NCBI GenBank assembly: GCA_965644295.1
Contig: CBFFRP010000071.1
Location: 144,958-208,957, forward strand
Direction of reading: 5' to 3'
From: Paraphysomonas bandaiensis
Taxonomy: Eukaryota > Chrysophyceae
DNA length: 64,000 nucleotides
Part shown: one piece after another, positions 48,621 to 60,319 of the stretch
Layout of the letters: each line of letters begins with the position of its first letter
Position numbering within the stretch: the first letter of the stretch is position 1
Position numbers and translations under genes: made by a program
The notes under the pieces: generated by a model
What the model was told of the DNA's origin: nothing
The model's input: only the letters and a program-made list of their open reading frames with translations
Databases searched by the model: none

Positions 48621-51123
48621 ATGGGGGCCGCTACAAGCATCCCGCAGACTGAAAACAGTCAACTGAAGCCCGTTAAGAAGAAAACCTGGTCCCTCTGGAA
48701 GCATATAGAGGTGAAACAGTCTCCGAACAATGATATCGACATCACCAGGAGCAGTTCGTTCCCTACTATGAATAAAAGATGGCATAAATCAACAGTTAAA
48801 CACATCGCACTTGTGCAGAACTATCATAAGATGGAAAATATTAAAAATAACTGGCAAGGTGACAATGTCCACGATGAGATTACGAGTGAAGGTGGAACTT
48901 CTACAAGTGCTTCGAATGTAATGTCATCCTCCGAGAACTCTGCCAAATACAGAAGTGTGAAACCTAGTCTGAGAGTAGAAATATCAGAGGACTATGCGGA
49001 GTCTGAAGGAATTCCGACTACAGTTAAAGTTGATGAGACTGCTATTGGCAGAAGGCGAAAGAGCTCTACCCTTTACATGGGTCCAATTGCTATTCGGGAG
49101 AGGGGCATAGAGGTTACCCGCTGTATGACCAACGGGGGTCAATTACCACATCCACACTCTTTCCTGGCCAAAGGTAGACTAGATTTCGTCCACATCGGTA
49201 AACTTGGTTCAGGTGTGCTCTCACAACAGCGTCATATGTTAAATATATGCTCATACTTATTTAACGCAGGAAATTCGGGGAGCGTAATAGAAGCACTACA
49301 TATACCAACTCTCACCATTGTGGCGCTAAAAATGCTTCCAGTATATGACGAAAAAGATCTTAACTCCGTATCTAGCGAATTAAATGTACTATGCCAGAAT
49401 TTAGCCCAACTTAAGCTCATGGATGAACGCCTGGGGGTCCACTCTGGAGATCAGACATCTCCCATCTCGGATAGAGGCTCCTTGTGGCGCACTATTGACG
49501 AAGAGGATGAGGATGAGAGTGGGAAGCATCCTGAGATTACCAGTCCGTGTCCGCAGCTGCTGGCTATGTATGACGGTGAGTGCAGTAGTATCAGTTGCCT
49601 CACATCCCTAACTCAGTCAAATCAGCCTTTCTAGATCCCATGAGTGGAATGGTTAATTTAGTGGTGGAGTACATGGATGGTGGTTCTTTGCAGGATATGG
49701 TCAACAATGGGGGATGTAGAGATGAGGAAGTAATCGCTGACATTGCCCACCAGGTGTTATTAGGGCTGGACTTTCTGCACAGTCATAACCAGATGCATCG
49801 AGATATTAAGCCTGGAAATATCCTACTCAACTGTGATGGACAGGTAAAGCTTGCAGACTTTGGCATATCGAAGGCGATGAGTCCTCTGGCTACTCGTCAA
49901 ACAAAGCGCGACTTTATTGGCACAGTATCCTATATGGTGGGCTAGATTTTGAGTCCTCTTGTTATCTTCTTATTGCTTTATGGTAGGCCCCCGAACGCAT
50001 CCAGAACAAGGAGTATTGCCTTGCAAGTGATATTTGGTCCTTTGGGATGACTTTGTTGGCTGTAGTTCACGGGCGCTATCCGCTCCTTGATGCAAGAGGA
50101 ATGCCAGCTAAGGACTACTGGGACCTTTTTCGCCTAATATGTGAGGAGGATGTACCTATGCCTGGAAGCGATTTTTCAGAGGAGTTCAATCGGTTCATTA
50201 AATCATGTGTTGAGAAATGCATCACCAACCGACCTACAATAAAAGGGTTGTTGGAAGGAAAGTTCTTCGGGAAACATGGTGCTGTGATATTCCCATCTGT
50301 CTCTGACGAAAATGAGCGAAGAAAACGCACTGCGTTGTCGTCTGAATTGGAAAGTGATATTCCAGGAGCGTTGAACCCTCGAGCACCCTCATGTCAAACA
50401 CTCGGCAATCCTAAAGCACCGTCATATAGGGCTAATATCCATGGATCTTCGTTTGTAGACGGGAGGACCCGCTCTTATAAAGTCGGGCATCGGTTGGGGT
50501 CAACCAAGTATTTACAGCAGGGATCCTCCCGAATGCGCCTGTCCCTGATGACATCTCGCTCAACTGCACTATTGAAAGGAAGCACTAACAAGTCTGCGTA
50601 TGGGGACGACTTGATCTCCGGCTACATTGATGTGGACGACGATGGGTACCTCCATACTATGCGCCTAGAGCACCTGAAGAAAATCCTGGAGAAAACGTCT
50701 CTCATGTTTGATCGCACTGCAACGTTGGCCTCAGCTCGAAAGAAACTGAAGAGTCAGAGCAAATGTAGCATAGACGACAGTGTTGATCAGTTTGTTATTG
50801 AGAACTACAGCTATGATTTTGAGAATTTTTCAAATACTTCGAATTCAAAGTCGTCTGGAACTCCATCGTCTTACAACAGTGATAACAGCGGTGCAAGTCG
50901 TCGCTCCATATCGTTATCTCGATCCTTGGTGAGGAGAAACAGCAGCATGGCCGAGCACCTGTGTAAACTTCCCAATTGCAGTCAGGGAAGGGCGCGGTGG
51001 CAGCACCTTGCACAACAGCTTTACCTTACATATGATGTAGTCATTTCGACCGCCAAGAATTTTGTCAGTGCAGAGCATTTTGAATCCGCTGAAGCGCAGG
51101 ACAGAACTATATATAGAGACTGA
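48621..51123 (+). CDS. MAP2K-like protein kinase with myristoylation-type N-terminus, about 784 aa, 4 exons
   Basis: Exons are 48621-49212, 49270-49575, 49617-49936 and 49987-51123, all in phase. The start ATG at 48621 is chosen because MGAATSIPQ fits an N-myristoylation signal. About 190 low-complexity residues precede the kinase. The kinase domain has G-loop GKLGSGNSGSV, VALK lysine (about 218), EYMDGGSL hinge, HRDIKPGNIL (360-369), DFG (380-382) and GTVSYMAPERI. The hinge and HRDIKP pattern is MAP2K/STE-like, and all catalytic residues are present. An acidic insert (TIDEEDEDESG) lies between the small-lobe helix and the hinge. After the kinase domain there are about 280 residues of Ser/Arg-rich tail with no domain. 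Intron 1 (57 bp) is readable through, but splicing restores the G-loop. The likely role is a membrane-anchored MAP-kinase-cascade kinase; the partner is unknown. Confidence 0.82.
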
Positions 51124-51775
51124 AAGATAACGATTCCATGTAACACCAGCTTTTATTTAAGTGTGAATGTATTATATGTATGTCGATTTTTTTCTGTTTT
51201 TTTTTCCTTTATGAAGGTGTGTATTGTGAGTACGAATACATGACTTTTGTGGGTGTATCCACTGCAATAGTTTCTTGTTTATGACACCGTTGTTATATTA
51301 TTACTTATGCGTGTTGCATGTAACTATTTTGTTTTGAATGTAGATAAAATATGAATACTAAAAAATATCTACAGTAATCATCTACACACAAGTGGTGTTC
51401 CCGCGGAGTACTTTGGTATTTTATTTGTTTTCTTAGTACTAATTAGTAATTAGAAAACACCTATTTCCTCTTGAGCAAACAAGCTCCAAATAGCTATACA
51501 ATCTACAAATTAGCTTTTCAACACTATGAGGATAAACTACTGTTTTGAAAGCGGGACAATATCGCCTCCTTATTACTCGTGGTTAAATAAAACTATGTAT
51601 ACTAATCATAAATAGTGTTATTTTTGTATATCTCAATCTTATCACAGTATATTTTCTTCTTCACGTCATGTTGCAATTAGCAACTAGTAGTACTTCTTAT
51701 CTAGTAACAATCTTGACTTTAGGTGAAGCCAACCCGTAGCCCGTATCGGTAAGGGTGGATTTAGTTACTCATGTA
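51124..51775. other. Intergenic, no gene seen
   Basis: T-rich 3' flank of the kinase gene followed by AT-rich sequence up to the repeat block. Confidence 0.4.
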
Positions 51776-52368
51776 GTAGTGAATGTCTGATTATAAGCAG
51801 TATGTAAGAGTAAGAGTCAGAACTAATGCAGCAAAAGAACTCTCTATATTTGGTGTGGGTAGACATATATATATAATATAGCAATAGGCATGTAAGTGTT
51901 AAAACAACTAAACAGAAATCTAACTACTCCTTATTACTAATGTTCTACTATTTGGCGCTACGAAAGCTGTTTGTGCGTCGCCGCAAGCACCAAGCACAAA
52001 CGTGCAACCACTCTCGCTCTCTATCCTTAAGGTGAACTAGCCCGGATGCTAGACTTCAGTAAGCAGCCCAATACCCCGATACCCTTGAGGTGGGCCCATT
52101 CCATGCTTGACTTCAGCAGGCATCCCGATACCCCGGATGCCCTTGAGGTGGACCCATTTCAGGATGCCTGTTTAGTCAGGGCTCAAAAAGACGTCTACAC
52201 AAGTAACACTACTTAGGGTCCCTCGTACCACACAAGCATTTGGTTATGAGTGGGCAGAACAATATCTGCTGGCTATATATGCGGCTCACGATAGTTTCCC
52301 AGAATTATATCTCCGATACTTATCCCCCAGAACACCATGAAATGGTGCGAATCCAACTTTGTTGAGGG
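51776..52368 (+). repeat. LINE-tail (antisense) plus family B repeat, copy 2
   Basis: 51776-52022 is an antisense LINE tail starting GTAGTGAATGTCTGATTAT, expanded by an inserted AT-rich stretch. 52030-52368 is family B (AGGTGAACTAGCCCGG to TTTGTTGAGGG). Within family B a 60-bp segment (GCTTGACTTCAGCAGGCATCCCG) is locally duplicated. Confidence 0.65.
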
Positions 52369-53253
52369 AGTTACTCACATTTGTCTGTACAAATGTTTGT
52401 GGATATATGATATTGACTGGCGAGCATATATAACAAACAGATGCTCAGGATAAAAAAATCTTACCATTTAGTGACTATTGCATGCACCGACAAGTACTCA
52501 ACTATACAACACGATTTAGTTAGCTTCATGGGCATAAGACGAATTGCGTGTTTAAGCCGGATAATATGCTCCTGCCCAATCTACTTGCCCTAAAAACACA
52601 AACAACTTGCGGTCGGTGTCTTCGGTATATGTCTCCTGTATATGCGCCAGATCTTTAGGGCCCTCTTCAAGGTAGTAGCAGGTAGTTTGGAGAGTAGAGT
52701 AGAGTAGAGTAGAGTAGCTCTAGCTCCAGGTCCTCCCACGGTCACGAAGCGGTCTCACTGGTGCAGTTTTGCACGCTGACGCATGAAACAATTGTCTACA
52801 AAGATCTGTTACAAATTCAAGCTGACTCCAATGTCTTCCCTCCATTGTCACAGTATGCACTCGTCCAGCACATGCATCCACCTTGCCTCTTCTCCCGAGT
52901 GACTTACGCTAGTAGGAAACTGTGCACCTTCTCCGCTCGGATAAAAACTTTCTAAGTAAGAAATAACATAAAAGAACACACAAATGTACCTGACACTGCT
53001 TGGGCCAGAGAGTCTTGATATATTCTCAACGACCTGAGTCATGATAAACCAAGACTAGGCAGTAGACGTGTGAGAAGACTTGACAGGTCTAATCACATCA
53101 TTGCTATTGCCATGCATTCATGAGGAAAGTTTTACACATTACCTCGGTCATTGGCCACAATAATGTGAACTCATACTCAGCATAAATCTTTCAAAGCAAA
53201 CGCAGTGAGCAAGCAGAATATTAATATACCTGACTTTAGATTTTTTGAGTTCT
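52369..53253. other. Intergenic, no gene seen
   Basis: Contains a short AGAGT pentanucleotide run near 52691-52715. No coding region supported. Confidence 0.35.
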
Positions 53254-53512
53254 AAGGTGAACATCCCGGATGCTTAACTTCAGCAGGCAGCCCAATGCCC
53301 CGGTTACCCTTGAGGTGGGCCCATTCGCCCAAAGATGTCTACACAAGTGACACTACTTAGTGAGCCTTGTACCACACAAGCATTAGGCTTCGAGTGGGCA
53401 GAACAATATCTGCTGACTATGTTTGCGGCTCACGTTAGTTTCCCGAAGAAATATCTCCGGTACTTATCCCCCAGAACACCACGAACAGGTGTGAGTTCGA
53501 CTTTGTTGAGGG
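53254..53512 (+). repeat. Family B repeat, copy 3
   Basis: AAGGTGAACATCCCGG to TTTGTTGAGGG, the same end points as copy 2 but without an adjoining LINE tail. It shows that family B can occur alone. Confidence 0.65.
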
Positions 53513-54152
53513 CATTAGGTGCAACTTCTTATCGTACGACTTCTTTTATGTGTTGCCAGGAATTGAACATACCTCTCTGAAATTCAAAATTAAATTGCGT
53601 AGTACAGGCAGTTTATAACTATATATAACCTTACTGCTGACTAGTTCAAATCGAGATCATTATGATAAACTTGCCGTTCTGTGACACATGTCTTGGTAGT
53701 TCTTGTAACAAAGACAATTAAGAATAAAATTACTAAGATAGCAGGGTACTCAGCATTGACTTATTTATATACATAGAGTGTGCCTGCAACCTAACTTCCT
53801 TTTAACCCTACCAATAAGGTGGGTTAGGGTTTCATACATTGTGATAATGACTTCAACAAAAATAAAATATAATGTGGGGATAAGCTACATGCGGTGTCAG
53901 TGTTCCCAGGGTATGCAACTCGGTTGTATTTAAATTTGACACTGTATAGATACTGCAATACAGTTGACAAAAACTGACATATTGTTTAAAACGATAAAAT
54001 TACACTACATAGCACTACACATATTATTCTAAATATTATAACGTAATTTTCTTGTACAACAATTCATACCATTGCATTCTTGGCAGCGTCATCAGCACGA
54101 CCCATTCTAAAACAACAGTCACACAACAGCATTCCGTAGTTTTACAACAGCA
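53513..54152. other. Intergenic, no gene seen
   Basis: AT-rich; presumably the 3' flank of TAF9. Confidence 0.35.
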
Positions 54153-54821
54153 TCACCTTGTGGAATTTAGAACGATGGGAATTTTCGGTTTCGAAACAGA
54201 TGGATTCTTGCTGCTATTGGAGTTCAACTCATTTGACCTATCAATGGTATGGGAAGAATCTGGCTCAATGACCTGCGCCTGATATTAATGTCAGTAGATA
54301 TATTGTCATGTATACGGACCTCAGGATACGCTTCTTCTGTGGAGCACAATGTATATGTTCGTTTCATCAAAACCGATGGGCCTGGATAGCTGATATCCAG
54401 ATGGTTATCGGGTATCGAAGGCAGATCTACAGCATTCATTTCGAGTTGCGCTTGTCTAAGCTTTACTTGTTTCTCTATCTTACGACGATCTCTTAACTTA
54501 AGAGCAAGCAGCACATCCGCTTCTATAATTTCCTGATACACACACGTCAACAGACGAAGCATACACGGTCAGATCAGACTTTTCGATTGGCGTGATTTGA
54601 ATAGTCTTTCGCATCGAAGAGGACTCTCTTTGCCACTCCTTTAATATATATATACGTATACGTGAGTATCACACACACAAGAAGACTATAGACGTACGTC
54701 TGCTGTGCTCCTCTAGAGCCACAACAACACTGGGATCATATCCCTGCACCCCCAGAGACATGAGAATGCCAGCAAAAGGATCAGAGGGGGAGGATGAAGT
54801 TGACTCGGCAGTCTCGTTCAT
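54153..54821 (-). CDS. TAF9: TFIID subunit TAF9, about 173 aa, 4 exons
   Basis: Exons are 54821-54698, 54638-54580, 54532-54320 and 54278-54153, with 41-59 bp introns. Single ORFs do not reveal it; the joined protein reads through the TAF9 histone fold. It has ILMSLGVQGYDPSVVVALEE (first helices), RVAKRVLFDAKDYSNHANRK (long helix and loop) and EIIEADVLLALKLRD (third helix). The conserved C-terminal block follows, with its Asn and Pro residues (QLEMNAVDLPSIPDN). The rest is a Ser/Asn-rich tail. TAF9 pairs with TAF6 in TFIID and SAGA-type complexes for RNA polymerase II start-site recognition. A (CATA)n array begins 60 bp upstream of the start. Confidence 0.88.
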
Positions 54822-54880
54822 GATACATTCGAAATGTTATGAATATATATATAAGTGAGAGGCCCATGTACACACACACC

Positions 54881-55553
54881 TACATACATACATACATACA
54901 TACATACATACATACATACATACATACATACATACATACATACATACATACATACATACATACATACATACATACATACATACATACATACATACATACA
55001 TACATACATACATACATACATACATACATACATACATACATACATACATACATACATACATACATACATACATACATACATACATACATACATACATACA
55101 TACATACATACATACATACATACATACATACATACATACATACATACATACATACATACATACATACATACATACATACATACATACATACATACATACA
55201 TACATACATACATACATACATACATACATACATACATACATACATACATACATACATACATACATACATACATACATACATACATACATACATACATACA
55301 TACATACATACATACATACATACATACATACATACATACATACATACATACATACATACATACATACATACATACATACATACATACATACATACATACA
55401 TACATACATACATACATACATACATACATACATACATACATACATACATACATACATACATACATACATACATACATACATACATACATACATACATACA
55501 TACATACATACATACATACATACATACATACATACATACATACATACATACAT
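54881..55553. repeat. (CATA)n microsatellite, about 670 bp
   Basis: The longest and purest of the three arrays, about 168 units with no interruption visible. It lies immediately upstream of TAF9 (-). All three arrays have CATA on the plus strand. Confidence 0.98.
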
Positions 55554-55576
55554 GCATAAATATTTTAATTGTTGAG

Positions 55577-55900
55577 ATGAGCATGCTTGTTCATCTACTG
55601 CCACGATTTAAGGGAAGAATTCACGTAGCAAATTCTGTCTTGACTTCATTGTCGATGGCAAACCTCGAAGTGAAACGTCTATTTGGCAGCGATATTTCTA
55701 GTCGTGAATCAGTGTTAAGTGACTGCTCTCAGGAATATGCAGTCATCAGAGTGGACACTCATGGCTGCAAAGATGTAGTACGGCAGCATATGACGAGACA
55801 GGCAGCTCTTGAGTTGGAAGCGCATTATGACGCTATGACACACCATCAAGGGTATTATGTAGTCGCTCAGAATTGTATCGAAGACGAGTTGAGACGATAG
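55577..55900 (+). CDS. Possible hypothetical protein, 107 aa
   Basis: The ORF starts MSMLVHLLPRFKGRIHV and is rich in charged residues, ending ...NCIEDELRR. It begins about 25 bp after the CATA array, placing it in a divergent pair with TAF9. No domain or intron evidence. It could equally be a random frame or a decayed mobile-element piece, since a reverse-transcriptase-like fragment lies just downstream. Confidence 0.3.
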   Translation: MSMLVHLLPRFKGRIHVANSVLTSLSMANLEVKRLFGSDISSRESVLSDCSQEYAVIRVDTHGCKDVVRQHMTRQAALELEAHYDAMTHHQGYYVVAQNCIEDELRR

Positions 55901-56111
55901 TTTCGTGCCTGTCGTGCTAGGGTTATTCTTTCAGAGGTGGTAGGTATGATTCCTATGCCTCTATCTCGAAGGGGCAACTGGAAGCGTGGTGCTTATACAT
56001 CGATCTATCAGGATGTAGAAACAGTTTTCTATTGTCTAGATAGTGGGATATATACTTAGTTGTACATGGACACAGCCTGTTTGTTTTGATATGAACTGAA
56101 GTCTAATGTGG

Positions 56112-56270
56112 GCCGTACAGGTACCACCAGGATGTGTGCTAGAGAGATTTGTAGCGAGGCTTGAGTGTAACAAGAATTGTCTATTCAAAGCGAATGAGTA
56201 GAAAGCTCTATGCTGACGACAGCCATGTAGTCAGCCTAAATGATGCTAACGCGCTCTCCTTTGAGTAAGA
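56112..56270 (+). pseudogene. Decayed reverse-transcriptase fragment
   Basis: Two frames each give part of an RT active-site region: VPPGCVLERF (compare the VPQGSVLGP block) and KLYADDSHVVSLNDAN (YADD motif). A frameshift separates them and stop codons follow. It does not match the LINE at 33809, so it is probably from another non-LTR element. Confidence 0.45.
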
Positions 56271-57234
56271 CTTCTAATGTGCTGTGAAAGTGTTGCTCAT
56301 CACTCGCATAGAGTTGGTCATATACTATTTGCCTTCTACAATTGCAAGTTTCTTCTTGTAGTAGATTACAACTGCACTGTTCCCATTCTTGAAGTCTGCA
56401 TCGTTAGAATAGATATATACCTGGCTTCTGTCATATTCAAATCTATTAATTATAATGGTCAGATCTGATAAAATAATATGTTGTACTGCAACTATATTTC
56501 AAATTTAACATTCCGTATAAGGAGTAAGAACAGATTATTAGAATGGGACACACTAGCAGATATACAACAAGTATATCGTGTTCTGCGATAGTAGAATAAT
56601 AATAAAACTGTCTTGCAGTTACTCAAGGTTATAGCTACTTAGTATGATGTCTTCAAATGAAGTCCCGCAGTATTTGGACACTTACATTAAATACCATCGG
56701 CGATATCGTTTAAGCTTTGATATTACTTTGCCCTCATATAAGGGAGTACTCACCTTAATACAGCACCTATACGTTTAGCTGCACGCAGCAATTGACTTCA
56801 ATCTCAATCAACTCTACTGTTTCATGTTGAGTCATCTGATCATTAGTGAGCTCATACTGTTTTCACACTGTAACCGCTGAATAAAAACTCATGTCTACAT
56901 TCAAATAGAATATAACTCCATTCGATAAATAGCCCGTTGATCCGTTGAATGACTGCACTGTTTCGTACTTTGGATTCATAGCAATATCCTCCATAATATC
57001 TACGAGTAGCAATAGGTAGCACTCTATGAGTACGTGGTACAAAGGTACAGCTGTACATCGAGATAAGAGAGTACAGTGATATACGTGATGCAGTACGCTA
57101 AAAGTACAGCGAGTTGTCGTCGTGCAGTACGATTACACTCATCGTATAGTACACCTCTCATACATGACAGTTATAGGGAGGACCGGCATCCATCTCTCTC
57201 ATAGAACTCACAGATTCACTTCGCACACACAATC
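56271..57234. other. Intergenic, no gene seen
   Basis: AT-rich upstream region of the ARM-MLLE gene; no coding signal. Confidence 0.4.
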
Positions 57235-58542
57235 ATGGAACTACTTCACTTAAGGCAGTCCGTGGGAATGATGCTTGCTAAGATGCACAGCGGTACCGAT
57301 GAAGAGAAGGCGAAGGCATCTGCGTCTCTCGCATATATGGCCAACAACCCATCTATGCAGGTGCCTCTTATGCAGCTGGGTACGCTAGATGCTCTTAATT
57401 CATTGCTTGTGGATGGATCAGAGATCGTTAAGGCTTCCAGTGCAGCGGTCATCGGCGGTATCGCGACACCAGAAGAAAATAAATTAAAGACAGTGGAGGC
57501 GGGATGCATTCCCCCACTGATGTCACTGCTATCTGATGAATCCACTAAATTAAGAGAAGTTTCTGCTGGTGCCATACGAAATATTGCTAATTCGCCTGAA
57601 ACTAGAGTACTTGTTTTCGACTCAGGTGTTGTTGGCCCCCTTATTAGTCTTTTGGGTGAGAAGAACTCTGAGACATCTAAAGTTACATCTGCACAGGCAC
57701 TCACGAGTATATCATTGGCGAATGAAAACAAAGAGCGCATGGTTGAAGCTGGTTGTTTAGATGTTGTAGTGCCTTTATTAGAGGATAGTTTGAAGGTTCA
57801 ATCAGCTGTCTGTGGTCTCTTAGCGAGCCTATCTATGGCCCCTCCCAATCATTGCAAGATCTTAGCGGCGGGTGCTTTACGTCATTTGGTGCGCCTTTTT
57901 TCTGTGGATGATGATACCATTAAATACCGCTCTGGTGGCGTGATTGTGAATCTATCCGCAAATTCGGAAACTCACGAAGAGCTTCTCTCAGCTAAACTAC
58001 TGCCTGTGCTTGTGCAGACACTGACCTCCGGCTCTGATGTTCTAAAAGAAATTAGTGCACACATTCTAGCAAATGTGTGTGGTACAGAAGGATGTCGTGA
58101 GCGTGTACTTGAATGTGGAGCATTGGAACCACTTGTTAGCGCTCTCCAGAGTCCACCAACTGAGCAGACCGCAGTTGCTGCAGACAGGGCCCTAACATTC
58201 CTTGGGGTGTATGATATGATACAGCAGCAGCAGAAAGACGAGTCCATAGCTGGAATAGACAAAGCTACTTTTGAGGCCGCTTCTGTGGAAGAACAAAAGA
58301 AAATGATTGGTCCGCGACTTCATCAACTAGTTATGCAGCTACAACCTAAATTTGCACCCATGATTACCGGGGTATTACTACAATTGGACAGCATGGTTCT
58401 GTTGCAATTGTTAGAGTCTCGAGAGCATCTGGAAAAAGCCACAACAGAAGCAATGAACCTTATAACCACTCGCATGCAACAGCAAAGTACTGTGTCATCT
58501 AATCCTGAAACTTTGAGTACGGAGACAGTAGAAAAGAAATAA
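57235..58542 (+). CDS. Armadillo-repeat protein with C-terminal MLLE (PABC) domain, 435 aa
   Basis: Single exon. Residues about 10-325 are armadillo repeats, recognised from recurring ANNPSMQVPLMQLGTLDALN, VEAGCIPPLMSLL, VFDSGVVGPLISLLG and ECGALEPLVSAL segments spaced about 42 residues apart. Residues about 345-412 match the MLLE/PABC domain of poly(A)-binding protein: EEQKKMIGPRLHQLV, MITGVLLQLDSMVLLQLLES, and EHLEKATTEAMNLI. The signature Met-Leu-Leu-Glu reads VLLQ here. MLLE domains grip PAM2 peptides, so the protein should dock PAM2-bearing mRNA factors through its tail while the ARM array holds another partner. Known MLLE proteins (PABPC, UBR5) are not ARM proteins. Absence of introns, unlike its neighbours, is notable. 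Confidence 0.82.
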   Translation: MELLHLRQSVGMMLAKMHSGTDEEKAKASASLAYMANNPSMQVPLMQLGTLDALNSLLVDGSEIVKASSAAVIGGIATPEENKLKTVEAGCIPPLMSLLSDESTKLREVSAGAIRNIANSPETRVLVFDSGVVGPLISLLGEKNSETSKVTSAQALTSISLANENKERMVEAGCLDVVVPLLEDSLKVQSAVCGLLASLSMAPPNHCKILAAGALRHLVRLFSVDDDTIKYRSGGVIVNLSANSETHEELLSAKLLPVLVQTLTSGSDVLKEISAHILANVCGTEGCRERVLECGALEPLVSALQSPPTEQTAVAADRALTFLGVYDMIQQQQKDESIAGIDKATFEAASVEEQKKMIGPRLHQLVMQLQPKFAPMITGVLLQLDSMVLLQLLESREHLEKATTEAMNLITTRMQQQSTVSSNPETLSTETVEKK

Positions 58543-58801
58543 TTATGTGGAGAATAACTGTAATTATGTTTTATTGCAATTTTATTCCAGCTTGTTGTCG
58601 TTTATCTGATCTAAGTGCAAGAATGACCATGTGCCGGTTTATTCATCATGCTGATAACAAATTTGTTCTGGCCTAATAAAGCAGATTTGTCTAGAAATCA
58701 ACAACATTATTTCATAATTCTACATGAAATTCATTTCTTAATATTCCTCCAAAAGGATATGGTATAGCTGGATATGTACCACAGATGCAGCAAGCAATAT
58801 T
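58543..58801. other. Short convergent spacer
   Basis: This 259-bp space separates the ARM-MLLE gene (+) and the pectin-lyase-fold gene (-); no gene. Confidence 0.4.
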
Positions 58802-60112
58802 TTAATAGTCAAACGCGTTCGCCATTTCCTGAATATTTTTCGCACCATTGTCGATCCATTTCTTCCCTCCAGTGAATATATTAGCCGTAATTACTGCAGT
58901 TGTGTCTTTTCCAAACTCCACTTGGGTCTTGTCTTGATGAAAGTTGTTGCCATTAAGTTGGAGTTTCCCACTGCGCAGCCGAATGGCTGCTGCTTCGGAA
59001 TTATTTCCCTGCTCAGCCCACTCCACAAACTCGCAGGAGGTGAACGATGCCAAGCCAGATCCTGCTATATCCGCCACAGATTGAGAAGGTCCCCAAAATG
59101 CACTATTCACAAATTTCACCGGACCTGTATTTGTATCTGCTACCACAACATGATTGCTTACTGCAGTACTGTCCGGGAGCCAGGCGTCGTTATACCACGA
59201 TGTAAACTCCCCGTTAGTGATAAGAAGACCAAATGGTTGCAGATCCTCTACATATACTGAAGCATTTACAGCTAAGTCTGCACCGATCCCCACAAAATTA
59301 CCATTCATTGCCCCACTATCTGTTGCTATGAAGTGATAGCCAATGGCATATCCAAATGAAAATGTATTCAGCACGTACTCCCAGTCGCTGCGACCGAGCA
59401 CGAAAGACCTCCCATGAACAAGTTGATATTCAATAAACGGGTGTAACTGGCAAAACCATGGGTTGAAATGAACGTCCTCAATACGACCAATATCATATGT
59501 CGAGTCGATATACAGTCCGATATTCAGAGGCTGTCCTTGAACTCTCGCGATATAGTGTCTATGTGCTCCAACAGCAAGAATACCATTGTAAGAATTGAGC
59601 AACTCGACATCACGTACTGAAGGATTATTTCCCGACATTGAAATCGAATATGGGTACTGTACTGGAGCCGGCTGATCACACGCTTGCTCGGGATAGTAGA
59701 TCGCAAGTCCCTGTACAGCTGAATTGGCAGTCATAGTGATAAAGGCTGGAGTAGAAGATGTTTCATCCTCTCCACGGCCTTCCGTGGGGAGAAGTATTGT
59801 ACCATCATCAAGCGCAGGATCGCCCATACCAATAGGATGGGACGGTACACTAGTGAAGGATCCCTGTAGCGTAACGCCACGTGGTATAGAGATGTGACCC
59901 TTGAAATGATAGCAGCCTCTAGGAACGTATACAGAGGACGATTCTTTGCTAGAAGCATCGTCTAGTGCTTCCTGAAAAGGGATGGTATTATCATATGAGT
60001 TCGCGGCATCACAGCTGGAAGATACGGCGCCGTAGTCCAATACATTCAACGGTTGTCCCTTGACCGCACACACCCCTATAGATACCAGAATAAGAACAAT
60101 AACACCATGCAT
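58802..60112 (-). CDS. Secreted pectin-lyase-fold (right-handed beta-helix) protein, 436 aa
   Basis: Single exon starting MHGVIVLILVSIGVCAVKG, a clear secretion signal, so it is exported or lysosomal. The following NVLDYGAVSSS resembles the pectate-lyase-3 family opening (V-DYGA). DNTIPFQEALDDASSKE and SSVYVPRGCYHFKGHISI follow, the usual start of a polysaccharide lyase/glycosidase helix. Further Asn/Gly-rich turns (FTSCEFVEWAEQGNN, LNGNNFHQDK) fit repeated coils. I see no catalytic set, so substrate and activity are unknown; surface polysaccharide modification is an inference. Confidence 0.72.
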   Translation of the reverse strand: MHGVIVLILVSIGVCAVKGQPLNVLDYGAVSSSCDAANSYDNTIPFQEALDDASSKESSSVYVPRGCYHFKGHISIPRGVTLQGSFTSVPSHPIGMGDPALDDGTILLPTEGRGEDETSSTPAFITMTANSAVQGLAIYYPEQACDQPAPVQYPYSISMSGNNPSVRDVELLNSYNGILAVGAHRHYIARVQGQPLNIGLYIDSTYDIGRIEDVHFNPWFCQLHPFIEYQLVHGRSFVLGRSDWEYVLNTFSFGYAIGYHFIATDSGAMNGNFVGIGADLAVNASVYVEDLQPFGLLITNGEFTSWYNDAWLPDSTAVSNHVVVADTNTGPVKFVNSAFWGPSQSVADIAGSGLASFTSCEFVEWAEQGNNSEAAAIRLRSGKLQLNGNNFHQDKTQVEFGKDTTAVITANIFTGGKKWIDNGAKNIQEMANAFDY

Positions 60113-60319
60113 CGATAGATGTGGTGGATGAGAATGGGGTTTATGAAATGGTTATAGTCTAACTTGATCCACAGATATATCGAACACATCGCTCTGGATA
60201 GTGATATCTACAGAACAACCGTACCTATATACCTGCCAACGTACTCACGTACAGAAGTACGTATATAACTGTGTGTTCTCTGTTGTACAATTGAAGTACA
60301 ATGTGCAATCGGCCCACTA
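60113..60319. other. Intergenic, no gene seen
   Basis: Upstream of the secreted protein; the next element starts at 60320. Confidence 0.4.
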
